From Xenophilus aerolatus (GTDB taxonomy: Bacteria; Pseudomonadota; Gammaproteobacteria; Burkholderiales; Burkholderiaceae_C), in NCBI GenBank assembly GCA_029968055.1, contig JASCNX010000006.1, forward strand, positions 124,001 through 188,000: a stretch of DNA of 64,000 nt, in the 5' to 3' direction. This document shows positions 15,662 through 23,029 of this stretch, piece after piece (within the stretch, counting starts at the first letter, position 1; the number at the start of each line of letters is the position of its first letter). The notes under the pieces were generated by a model that did not search any database, had not been told where the DNA came from, and was given only the letters and a program-made list of their open reading frames with translations. A program made the position numbers and the translations under genes.

Positions 15662-18600
15662 TCAATGGCCGGCCCACACGTCCAGCACGTAGCGCTGGCC
15701 GGCGATCATGGTGTCCATCCAGGCCTCGCCGTCCTCGCCGTGCGCACGGGCAATGTCGACCAGCGTGCGGCGCACGTCCGGCTCCATGCGCGAGCCGTCG
15801 CCGCAGATGTAGACGTGGCCGCCGGCCTGCAGCAGGCGCCACACCGTGTCGGCCTGCTCGCGCAGGCGGTCCTGCACATAGGCCTTCTTGCCGTCGGCGC
15901 GCGAAAAGGCGGTGTGCAGTTCGACCACGCCGTCTTTCGCCCAGGCCTGCAGTTCGTCGGCATAGATGAAGTCCTGCTGCGGATGCCGGCAGCCGAAGAA
16001 GAGCAGCGCCTCGCCCAGCGACCGGCCTTGCGCCTTGCGCACAGCCCGTTCCTGCAGAAAGCCGCGGAAGGGCGCGAGGCCCGTGCCCGGCCCCACCATG
16101 ATGAGCGGCCTCCCGGCGTCGTCCGGCAGGCCGAAGCCCTCGGCCGTGGTGCCGCGCACGAAGCCGTGCACCGTATCGCCGGCCTCCGCGCGCGCGAGGA
16201 AGTTGGAGCACACGCCCTCGAAGCGGCCGCGCCCCGAACGCGCCGGGCCCGCCACCACGCCCACCGTGACGCTCGCGCGCGCCGGGTCGACGGCCGGCGA
16301 CGACGAGATCGAGTAGTAGCGCGGCGTGAGCGGTGAGAGCATCTCCAGATACGCCGCGAAGGGCAGCTCGACGGCCGGAAATTCCTCCAGCAGGTCGAGC
16401 AGCGACTTGCGCTTGCCCAGCACCTCGGCCTTGTAGTGCGCCGCCACCGATTCGTCGCTGCCGACGAAGGCGCCCAGGGACTTCTGCGTGAAGGGACAGC
16501 GCGTGGCCGCCGCCAGCACGCCGATCTGCTTGCGGGTGGCGACGTCCTGCAGCTCGACATAGTCGGACAGCAGGCGCTCCACCGGGACCACCTCGTCCAC
16601 CGGCAGGAAGGTCTTGCGGCCGGGCGCACCCGTCAGCCGGACGTGCGCATCGCGCGCGAAGCCGAAGCGCTGCATCGCGCGCTCGACGGTCGCGGCGCCG
16701 TTGCGCGGCACCACGCTGAGGTGGTCGCCGGACGTGTAGCGCACGCCCTCGGGCAGCGCGAGTTCGATGTGGCGCGTGGAACGCTCCGGGGCCGCGTCGC
16801 CCTCGCCGCGCTGCAGCTCGCGGTTAACCAGCACGCGCAGCGGCACCGCGCCCAGCGAGTCGACCAGGCCGCTGGTCTGCGGTGGCGGCATCTCCTCGAC
16901 GGTGTACAGGGGCGGCGCGATCTCGGGCGCGCCGGCTCCGGCCTGCAGGCCGAAGCGCTCGCCCAGCGCCGGCCACAAGGCGTCGGCCCAGGCCTGGAAG
17001 GCGCCGTCCATGTCTTCGCGCGCGTCGCCTTCGCCGCGTGGATGCACGCGTTCGGCGCCCAACTCGGCCAGGCGATCGTCGATGCGCCGCGGCACCGCCT
17101 GGTAGGTGGAGGCCCAGTCGGTGTTGCCGCAACCGAAGACGCTGTAGCGGACCCCGTTCAACGGCCCCTTGGCCCTCGGCACGCCGGGGCCGTCCCCCGA
17201 GGCGAGCGAAGCCACTTGGGCGCGGCCCGGCGCGGCTTCCGGCGAATCGTTGGCACCCTCCACCCACCGCCAGAACTCCACCGCGTTGTCGGGCGCCGCG
17301 CCGTTGTACGAGGCACTCACGATGGCCACGGCGCCGGCCGCAGGCAGACGCTCGGCGTAATCGTCGAGCGACGCCAGCTGCGTCGAATAGCCGCGCAGCG
17401 TGCCGGCCTCGGCCAGCTGGCGCGCGAAATCCTCGGCGCTGCCGAGGTTGGAGCCGTGCAGCACCAGCAGCGAGGTGCCATGGCGCGCCCGCTCGCTCGC
17501 GGCCGACGAATGCGGCACCTCGGGCGCGGCACCCGCACCGCCGGTGGCCGCCGTGGTGCCGGGCGCAGGATGCGTGGCACGCAAGGCGGCCGGATCGCGC
17601 GGCTCGACCTTGATGCGAAAGCCCTCGGGCTTGATGGTCAGCGCCTCCTTGACCTTGAGCTGGTAGTTCGCATGGTCGACGAGCTTGAAGCGCTGGATCA
17701 CCATGGCCAGCGTGAGCGTCGCCTCCTGCAGCGCGAACTGGCGGCCGATGCAGGCGCGCTGGCCGGTGCCGAAGGGCTTGAAGGCGTTGGGCGGCAGCGC
17801 GCGCTCGGCCTCGCGGCTGAAATGCTCGGGGTTGAACGCGTCGGCATCCTCGCCCCAGACGCGCTTGTCGCGGTGCATGGCCAGCGCATGCAGGATCACC
17901 ATGTTGCGCTTGTGGATGGTGTACTTGCCGCCCTCGCCGATGGCCGTGTTGGCCAGTGCGCGCTTGGCCACGGCCGGGGCCGTCGGGTACATGCGCAGCG
18001 CTTCCTTGAGGATCTGGCCGATGTACTGCAGCCGGTTGACCTGTGCATAGGTGGGCCGCTGCGTGAGGTCGGTGCCGAACACGCTGTCGACCTCGGCCTG
18101 CGCCTTGGCCAGGATGGCCGGGTCCTTGAGCAGGTAGTAGATGGCGAAGGACAGCAGGCCGCTGGTGGTCTCGTGGCCGGCGATGAGGAATTCGATGCAC
18201 TCGTCGCGGATCTGCTTGTCGTCGAGCTTCTCGCCGCTCTTCTTGTCGACGCCCGCGATCATGTAGCTCAGCAGGTCGGGCTTGGTGGCGATGTCGGCAC
18301 CGCTGGCCCTGCGCTCGCGGATGATGTCCTCCACCATCGTGTGCATGAACTTGATGTCCTTGCGCTGCTGGGCGAGCTGCTTCTTCATCATCAGCTCTTC
18401 CAGCGGCAGGCCGCGCCGGTCCTGCACCGTCTCGAGCGTGCGCACCATCGCATCGACGAAGGGATGGAAGCCCTCGCGGTAGAAGGAGTTGAAGCGGTAG
18501 CCGAAGCCGCACAGGCCGATGGTGTCGAGCGTGAGCGCGGTCATGTCGCGCGTGACGTCGACCTCGTCGTCGAAGTTCAGGCGCTCCCACTTGGCCACCA

Positions 18601-18988
18601 GTTGCTCGGCGATGTCGAGCATCATCGGGTGGTAGGCCTGCATGGCCCGCTGGCTGAAGTTGGCCAGCAGGATGTTGTGCGGCTTGCTCCAGGTCGACTC
18701 GTGCGTGTCAGAGGTGAAGAGGCCGTGCGACGCGGCCCGCAGCCGGCGCAGTGCGCCGTTGGTGCTCTTGTCGAAGCGCTTCTCGTCGACCAGCTCGTTC
18801 ACCAACTCGTGGTCGGAGATGACGACCACCGGCATGCCCGGCATGTCGAGCCAGTAGATGCCGCCCAGCTCCTGGGCGATCTTCCACATGTCGAGCACCG
18901 GGGAGTCGGAGCCGATCGACAGCAGGTTGCCGACGATCGGCTTGCGGGCCGGGTGGGGAATGGGGTGCAGCGGATTCTTGCCGGCCAT
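15662..18988 (-). CDS. Self-sufficient cytochrome P450-NADPH reductase fusion (CYP102/BM3-like)
   Basis: 1108 aa. P450 domain 1-465: FDKSTNGALRRLR, GLFTSDTHESTW, I-helix AGHETTSG (270-277), ExxR KEALR, heme loop FKPFGTGQRACIG with Cys413. FMN domain about 505-650 starts LLVLHGSNLGSAEDF; FAD/NADPH domain about 700-1108 (YYSISSSP, GPGTGLAPFRGFLQER, YICGDGSRM). It should hydroxylate fatty acyl-type substrates using NADPH. Compared with BM3, Phe87 and Trp96 equivalents are kept (Phe91, Trp100), but the carboxylate-binding Arg47 and Tyr51 positions read Met52 and Val56. ATG 18988 follows GACGAGG. Monocistronic; an operator-like pair lies upstream. Confidence 0.97.
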   Translation of the reverse strand: MAGKNPLHPIPHPARKPIVGNLLSIGSDSPVLDMWKIAQELGGIYWLDMPGMPVVVISDHELVNELVDEKRFDKSTNGALRRLRAASHGLFTSDTHESTWSKPHNILLANFSQRAMQAYHPMMLDIAEQLVAKWERLNFDDEVDVTRDMTALTLDTIGLCGFGYRFNSFYREGFHPFVDAMVRTLETVQDRRGLPLEELMMKKQLAQQRKDIKFMHTMVEDIIRERRASGADIATKPDLLSYMIAGVDKKSGEKLDDKQIRDECIEFLIAGHETTSGLLSFAIYYLLKDPAILAKAQAEVDSVFGTDLTQRPTYAQVNRLQYIGQILKEALRMYPTAPAVAKRALANTAIGEGGKYTIHKRNMVILHALAMHRDKRVWGEDADAFNPEHFSREAERALPPNAFKPFGTGQRACIGRQFALQEATLTLAMVIQRFKLVDHANYQLKVKEALTIKPEGFRIKVEPRDPAALRATHPAPGTTAATGGAGAAPEVPHSSAASERARHGTSLLVLHGSNLGSAEDFARQLAEAGTLRGYSTQLASLDDYAERLPAAGAVAIVSASYNGAAPDNAVEFWRWVEGANDSPEAAPGRAQVASLASGDGPGVPRAKGPLNGVRYSVFGCGNTDWASTYQAVPRRIDDRLAELGAERVHPRGEGDAREDMDGAFQAWADALWPALGERFGLQAGAGAPEIAPPLYTVEEMPPPQTSGLVDSLGAVPLRVLVNRELQRGEGDAAPERSTRHIELALPEGVRYTSGDHLSVVPRNGAATVERAMQRFGFARDAHVRLTGAPGRKTFLPVDEVVPVERLLSDYVELQDVATRKQIGVLAAATRCPFTQKSLGAFVGSDESVAAHYKAEVLGKRKSLLDLLEEFPAVELPFAAYLEMLSPLTPRYYSISSSPAVDPARASVTVGVVAGPARSGRGRFEGVCSNFLARAEAGDTVHGFVRGTTAEGFGLPDDAGRPLIMVGPGTGLAPFRGFLQERAVRKAQGRSLGEALLFFGCRHPQQDFIYADELQAWAKDGVVELHTAFSRADGKKAYVQDRLREQADTVWRLLQAGGHVYICGDGSRMEPDVRRTLVDIARAHGEDGEAWMDTMIAGQRYVLDVWAGH

Positions 18989-19026
18989 CGGGGCGCCTCG
19001 TCTCTTGTTGGAGGGAATGTGACGCC

Positions 19027-19072
19027 GGGAGTATCCCGAGCGCGCCCCGGCCTGCCGGGCCGGGATATTCCC
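19027..19072. promoter_or_regulatory. Paired operator-like inverted repeats upstream of the P450 fusion gene
   Basis: GGGAGTATCCCG (19027-19038) and CGGGATATTCCC (19061-19072) are inverted copies of each other with one mismatch, and each is itself nearly palindromic (GGGAnTATCCC). They are 34 bp centre to centre and lie 39-84 bp upstream of the P450 start. They look like a two-site operator for a dimeric repressor; which regulator is unknown. The spacer is GC-rich and could also fold with the arms into a hairpin. Confidence 0.55.
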
Positions 19073-19094
19073 TTAGAGGCGGCGCGCCTCCGTG

Positions 19095-19131
19095 CAAAAA
19101 ATGGCTGCCGCGCCCGATGAATGGGCGCGGC
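19095..19131 (-). terminator. Intrinsic terminator of the ABC receptor gene
   Basis: On the minus strand: GCCGCGCCC-ATTCATC-GGGCGCGGC (9-bp perfect stem) followed by AGCCATTTTTT. It lies 24 bp after the stop codon of the LivK-type gene. Confidence 0.8.
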
Positions 19132-19133
19132 CC

Positions 19134-19150
19134 GCTACATTTTGTATAGC
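19134..19150. repeat. Short intergenic hairpin, copy 3
   Basis: GCTAC-ATTTT-GTATAGC; shares the ATTTT loop and GCTA/TAGC ends with the copy at 2851-2868. Confidence 0.35.
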
Positions 19151-19154
19151 AACC

Positions 19155-20399
19155 TCAGGGGCGCTGCATCTTGCAGTCGGTGCCCTGCGCGATCTCGTTG
19201 CCGGTGTAGATGGCGTCGGTCCGGAAACCATAGTTCGTGCCCTCGTAGCCCACCTTCACCGTCTTGCCGTCCACCGGCGCGATCGTGTTGACCACCTGCG
19301 GGATCAGCAGCTGGTGGTCTTCGGCGCGCATGCGCACCGGGCCGACCACCGAGTCGTAGGTCATGTCTTCCAGCGCCTTCGCGACCTTGGCGCTGTCGGT
19401 GCTGCCGGCCTTGGTGATCGCGGCGGCCAGCATGCGCGGCACCAGGTCGATGCGCGGCGCCAGGAAGTCCTTGCCCATCTTGGCCTTGTAGGCCTTGGCC
19501 AGCGCATCGACCTTGGGCGAGTCGGCCTGGCCCGGATGCCATTCGGCCACCCAGGTCAGCTCGCCCAGCCTGGCCTGCGACACGGCCGTCACCGTGCCCG
19601 GCACGGCGCCCGCGCTGTGGTTGAAGTAGCGCAGGTTGTAGCCCGCATCGCCGGCCGCCTTGAGCAGCAGCGTCATGTCCTGGCCCCAGTTGCCGGTGAT
19701 GACCGAGTCGGCGCCCGCCGCCTTGATGTTGGCGATGTAGGGCGCGAAGTCCTTCACCCGGCCGATGGGGTGGAAGGCCTCGCCGACGAACTGCACGTCG
19801 GGCCGCGCCAGGCCCACCATCTGCTTGCCGTAGGTCGCCCACTGGCGGCCGTGCGCGTAGTCCTGGTTCAGCAGGTAGACCTTCTTCACCTCGGGCGTCT
19901 TCTTGATGTAGTTGGCGATGGCCTTCATCTTCATCGCCGTGTTCGCATCGGTCTGGAAATGCCAGAAGCTGCACTGCTTGCCGGTGAGCTCGGGATCGAT
20001 CGAGGAATGGTTCATCACGATCAGTTCCTTGCCGGGGTTGCGCTGGTTCCAGCGGTTCACCGCCAGCACCAGGGCCGACACCACCGAGGAGCCCGAGCCC
20101 CCCGTGACGATGGCCTTGGCGCCCTGGTCGATCGCGGCCTGCAGCGCGCTCTGGCTCTCCTGCGCCGAGAGCTTGCTGTCGAACTGCAGCAGCTGCAGCT
20201 TGGTGCCCTTGATGCCGCCCTTGGCATTGACGTCGTCCACCGCGTACTGCACGTGCGCCAGCATCAGCTCGCCCACGTTGGCGAAGGGGCCCGACAGCGG
20301 GTCGATGTAGGCGATCTTGTAGGTCTCCTGGGCCTGGGCGGCGGTAGCGAACAGCGCCGCCGCAAGGGCGACGGGCGTGAGCAGGCGATGCAGGGTCAT
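19155..20399 (-). CDS. Branched-chain-amino-acid-type ABC transporter substrate-binding protein (LivK family)
   Basis: 414 aa. Signal peptide LTPVALAAALFATAAQAQ, then the LivK fold: YKIAYIDPLSGPFANVG, DDVNAKGGIKG, AIVTGGSGSS, LLNQDYAHGRQ. A periplasmic binding protein; ligands in this family range from branched-chain amino acids to aromatic acids and amides. No permease or ATPase gene adjoins it. It is transcribed toward the P450, 60 bp after the TetR gene in the same direction, so it may share that gene's acyl-CoA-linked control. Strong terminator downstream. Confidence 0.92.
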   Translation of the reverse strand: MTLHRLLTPVALAAALFATAAQAQETYKIAYIDPLSGPFANVGELMLAHVQYAVDDVNAKGGIKGTKLQLLQFDSKLSAQESQSALQAAIDQGAKAIVTGGSGSSVVSALVLAVNRWNQRNPGKELIVMNHSSIDPELTGKQCSFWHFQTDANTAMKMKAIANYIKKTPEVKKVYLLNQDYAHGRQWATYGKQMVGLARPDVQFVGEAFHPIGRVKDFAPYIANIKAAGADSVITGNWGQDMTLLLKAAGDAGYNLRYFNHSAGAVPGTVTAVSQARLGELTWVAEWHPGQADSPKVDALAKAYKAKMGKDFLAPRIDLVPRMLAAAITKAGSTDSAKVAKALEDMTYDSVVGPVRMRAEDHQLLIPQVVNTIAPVDGKTVKVGYEGTNYGFRTDAIYTGNEIAQGTDCKMQRP

Positions 20400-20459
20400 G
20401 GATGTCTCCGGTGTAGTCGTAGGAAGAAGAGCGGAACGAGAGGGGAACCGGTGCCGCGG

Positions 20460-21152
20460 TCAGGGCGCATCGCGCTGCCGCAGCCCGATCACACGCGAAG
20501 CCAGTTGCGCCAGCTCGGTGGCCAGCGCGTCGGGCGCGAGGCGGCCGTCGGGCCGGTACCAGCTGTAGAGAAAGCCCGGCAGGCTGCAGGCCGCCAGCGC
20601 AGTGATGCGGGTGTCGCGGAAGTCGAGGTCGCCGTCACGCCGCGCTTCTTCGAGCAGGGGGCAGAGCCGGTCGTAGAAGTGGTTGGCCAGCTTGCGCACG
20701 GCGTCCAGGTACTCCGGCCGGTAGACCTGCGGCTCCCGATAGGGAAAGAAGGCCGCCGGGTGATGGGCGATGGTGGCGCGGATCAGCCGCTCGAGGCCGT
20801 CCATCACCTTCTCGCTCGCGCGCCGCGGGTCGTGCTCGGCGAAGTCGAGCGAGGTGAAGCATTCCACCGCCGGGCGCCAGGACAGTGTCTCGAAGATCTC
20901 CTGCTTGTCGCGGAAGTAGTAGTAGACGAAGGGCTTGGTGACGCCGAGCTCGCGCACGATCTGCGCCAGCGTGGTGTTGGCATAGCCCTGCGCCGCGAAG
21001 AGGCGCGTGGCCACCTGCAGGATGCGCTCGCGCTGAACGTCGGTGCCGGCCGTGCTGGCCCGCTGCCGTCCCGTGCCCTGGGGCATGTGCGCCGCCTGCG
21101 CGGCAGGTGCGGCGTGCAGGGGTTTGTGCGGTGTCTCCGATGTTCTACCCAT
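20460..21152 (-). CDS. TetR family transcriptional regulator
   Basis: About 230 aa from ATG 21152; alternatives are TTG 21188 and ATG 21086. Helix-turn-helix at about 40-90: RERILQVATRLFAAQGYANTTLAQIVRELGVTKPFVYYYFRDK (key words: ATRLFAAQGY, GVTKPFVYYYF). The rest is the ligand domain. It is divergent from an acyl-CoA synthetase gene and adjacent to an acyl-CoA carboxylase, so an acyl-CoA inducer is likely (inference). The operator-like palindrome 21145-21158 overlaps the 21152 start codon, which favours the 21086 start or tight autoregulation. No start has a clear Shine-Dalgarno. Confidence 0.88.
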   Translation of the reverse strand: MGRTSETPHKPLHAAPAAQAAHMPQGTGRQRASTAGTDVQRERILQVATRLFAAQGYANTTLAQIVRELGVTKPFVYYYFRDKQEIFETLSWRPAVECFTSLDFAEHDPRRASEKVMDGLERLIRATIAHHPAAFFPYREPQVYRPEYLDAVRKLANHFYDRLCPLLEEARRDGDLDFRDTRITALAACSLPGFLYSWYRPDGRLAPDALATELAQLASRVIGLRQRDAP

Positions 21153-21158
21153 CGGTAG
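21145..21158. promoter_or_regulatory. Candidate TetR operator
   Basis: CTACC-CATC-GGTAG, a perfect 5+5 palindrome in the divergent region between the TetR gene and the acyl-CoA synthetase. Its arms resemble the CTACCGA-type half sites seen with PaaR/PsrA-like TetR repressors, but no assignment is possible by eye. Confidence 0.45.
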
Positions 21159-21237
21159 GATTGTTGGTGCACCATCTTGCGATGACAAGCGGCGGCAGCA
21201 GCCGCGCGGCTATCGATAACCCTGAGAGCCTGACGCC

Positions 21238-22872
21238 ATGGAGACAAGCCAAACCCCGTCGCCCGCCCTGCCCGTGCGCCCGCAGCAACCGCTGCACGAG
21301 TACCTGCGCACCCATGCGCGCGAGCGGCCACAGCATCCGGCCTGCATCTGGTACGGCGCCGCGATGAGCTGGGCCGAGCTCGACCGCGCGAGCGACGCCT
21401 TCGGCGCCCGCCTGCAGGCGCTCGGCGTGAAGAAGGGCGAGCCCGTGGTGCTCTTCCTCAACAACTGCCCGCAGTACATCGTCGCGCACTACGGCATCCA
21501 GAAGATCGGTGCCATCGTCTGCCCGAGCGGCCCGCTCAACAAGGAGCACGAGCTGGCCTACCAGGTGAACGACCTGAAGGCCCGCGTGATCGTCGCGGCG
21601 TCGAACCTGCTGCCGGTGGTCGACAAGGTCAGGCCCGGCAGTGCGCTGGCGCACGTCTTCGCGGTGCACTACGCCGACCTGCTGCCACCCTCCCCCACGC
21701 TGGACCTGCCCGCGGAGCTGGCCGCCGCGCAGGCCGAGCCGCGCACCGTGCCCACGGGCTGCGAGGATTTCCTCGCCGCCACGCAGGGCGACGCGAAGCC
21801 CGCGCCGGTGGACATCGCGCTCGACGACGTGGCGCTCATGACCTACACCTCGGGCACCACCGGCCTGCCCAAGGGCGCCATGCTCAGCTATGGCAATGCG
21901 CTCTTCAAGACCACGATGTGCGCCGACTGCAACGGCGTCACCGGCGACGACGTGCTGCTGTCGATCGCACCGCTGTACCACATCGCCGGCATGCTGATGG
22001 GCGTGAACGTGCCCGTGGTCACGGGTGCGACGAGCGTGCTGCTGCACCGCTTCGACCCGCGCACCACGCTGCAGGCCATCGCGCGCTACCGCGTGACCTG
22101 GTGGTACAGCATCGCGCCGATGAACGTGGCCTGCATGCAGGTGCCGGGCGCGGCGGATTTCGACCTGTCCAGCCTGAAGATGAACCCGGTCACCAGCTTC
22201 GGCATCGCCTTCACCGAGCCGCTGGCCAAGCAGTGGCAGGCGATCGCGAAGCACTGCACCTCGCAGGAGGCCGCCTATGGCCTGTCGGAGACGCACACCT
22301 GCGACACCTACACCCCGGCCGGCAAGGCCAAGTGGGGCACGCAGGGCATCCCGGTGCCGGGCGTGACCATCCGCATCCTCGACCCCGACACCGGCCGGGA
22401 ACTGCCCGCGGGCGAGGTGGGCGAGATCGTGCTGCGCAGCCCCGGCACCTTCAAGGGCTACTGGAACAAGCCCGAGGCCACGGCCGCCACGCTGCGCGAC
22501 GGCTGGGTGCACACCGGCGACATGGGCAGCTTCGATGCCGACGGCTACCTGCGCTTCATCGGCCGCTTCAAGGAGATGATCAAGGTCTCGGGCTACAGCG
22601 TGTTCCCCGAGGAGGTCGAGACCATCCTCATCAAGCACCCCGCGGTGGCCCAGGCCGCAGTCATCGCCCAGCCCGACGCCGAGAAGGGCGAGGTGGTGAA
22701 GGCGTTCATCGTGAAGAAGCCCGGCGCCGACATCACCGCCGAGCAGCTCGTCGCCTGGTCGCGCGAGAACATGGCGCCCTACAAGACGCCCAAACACGTG
22801 CGCTTCATCGACGCGCTCCCCGCGACCGGGGCCGGCAAGGTGCTGCGGCGCATGCTGAAGGACCTGGACTGA
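21238..22872 (+). CDS. Acyl-CoA synthetase (AMP-forming, long/medium-chain type)
   Basis: 544 aa. Adenylate-forming motifs: TYTSGTTGLPKGAM (P-loop, about residue 202-215), YGLSET (A5), GWVHTGDMGSFDADGYLRFIGR (A7/A8) and C-terminal ATGAGKVLRR with the catalytic Lys. It activates a carboxylic acid to acyl-CoA through an acyl-AMP. It is divergent from TetR and followed after a 127-bp palindrome by a biotin carboxylase fusion, so the product may be carboxylated by that enzyme. Start ATG 21238 is preceded by GAGAGCCTGACGCC. Confidence 0.92.
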   Translation: METSQTPSPALPVRPQQPLHEYLRTHARERPQHPACIWYGAAMSWAELDRASDAFGARLQALGVKKGEPVVLFLNNCPQYIVAHYGIQKIGAIVCPSGPLNKEHELAYQVNDLKARVIVAASNLLPVVDKVRPGSALAHVFAVHYADLLPPSPTLDLPAELAAAQAEPRTVPTGCEDFLAATQGDAKPAPVDIALDDVALMTYTSGTTGLPKGAMLSYGNALFKTTMCADCNGVTGDDVLLSIAPLYHIAGMLMGVNVPVVTGATSVLLHRFDPRTTLQAIARYRVTWWYSIAPMNVACMQVPGAADFDLSSLKMNPVTSFGIAFTEPLAKQWQAIAKHCTSQEAAYGLSETHTCDTYTPAGKAKWGTQGIPVPGVTIRILDPDTGRELPAGEVGEIVLRSPGTFKGYWNKPEATAATLRDGWVHTGDMGSFDADGYLRFIGRFKEMIKVSGYSVFPEEVETILIKHPAVAQAAVIAQPDAEKGEVVKAFIVKKPGADITAEQLVAWSRENMAPYKTPKHVRFIDALPATGAGKVLRRMLKDLD

Positions 22873-22882
22873 ATGCGGATAC

Positions 22883-23009
22883 GGGCAGCCGAGCGCAGAG
22901 GTCGCGAAGGTTTCGCAGAGGGCGCAGAAATGAACACCAGAAATCAGATTTTTCTGACTTCCTTCTGCGTCCTTAGCGTGATCTCTGCGGCCTCTGCGTT
23001 CGGCTGCCC
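22883..23009. repeat. 127-bp imperfect intergenic palindrome
   Basis: The left arm runs GGGCAGCCGAGCGCAGAGG...GGGCGCAGAA and the right arm TTCTGCGTCC...CCTCTGCGTTCGGCTGCCC; the reverse complement of the right arm matches the left at about four fifths of positions. The centre has its own stem CAGAAA...TTTCTG. The CGCAGAGG/GCGCAGAA module is a familiar dispersed intergenic repeat in betaproteobacteria. It sits between acyl-CoA synthetase and the carboxylase gene, and transcribed RNA would fold into one long hairpin. Confidence 0.8.
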
Positions 23010-23029
23010 GCTTTCATGACCCCATACCC

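Noticed and set aside
16436-19120. Plus-strand open frame of about 894 codons opposite the P450 fusion
   Set aside because: Opposite strand of a gene with complete P450, FMN and FAD motifs; the frame reads as low-complexity Ala/Gly/Arg/His sequence.
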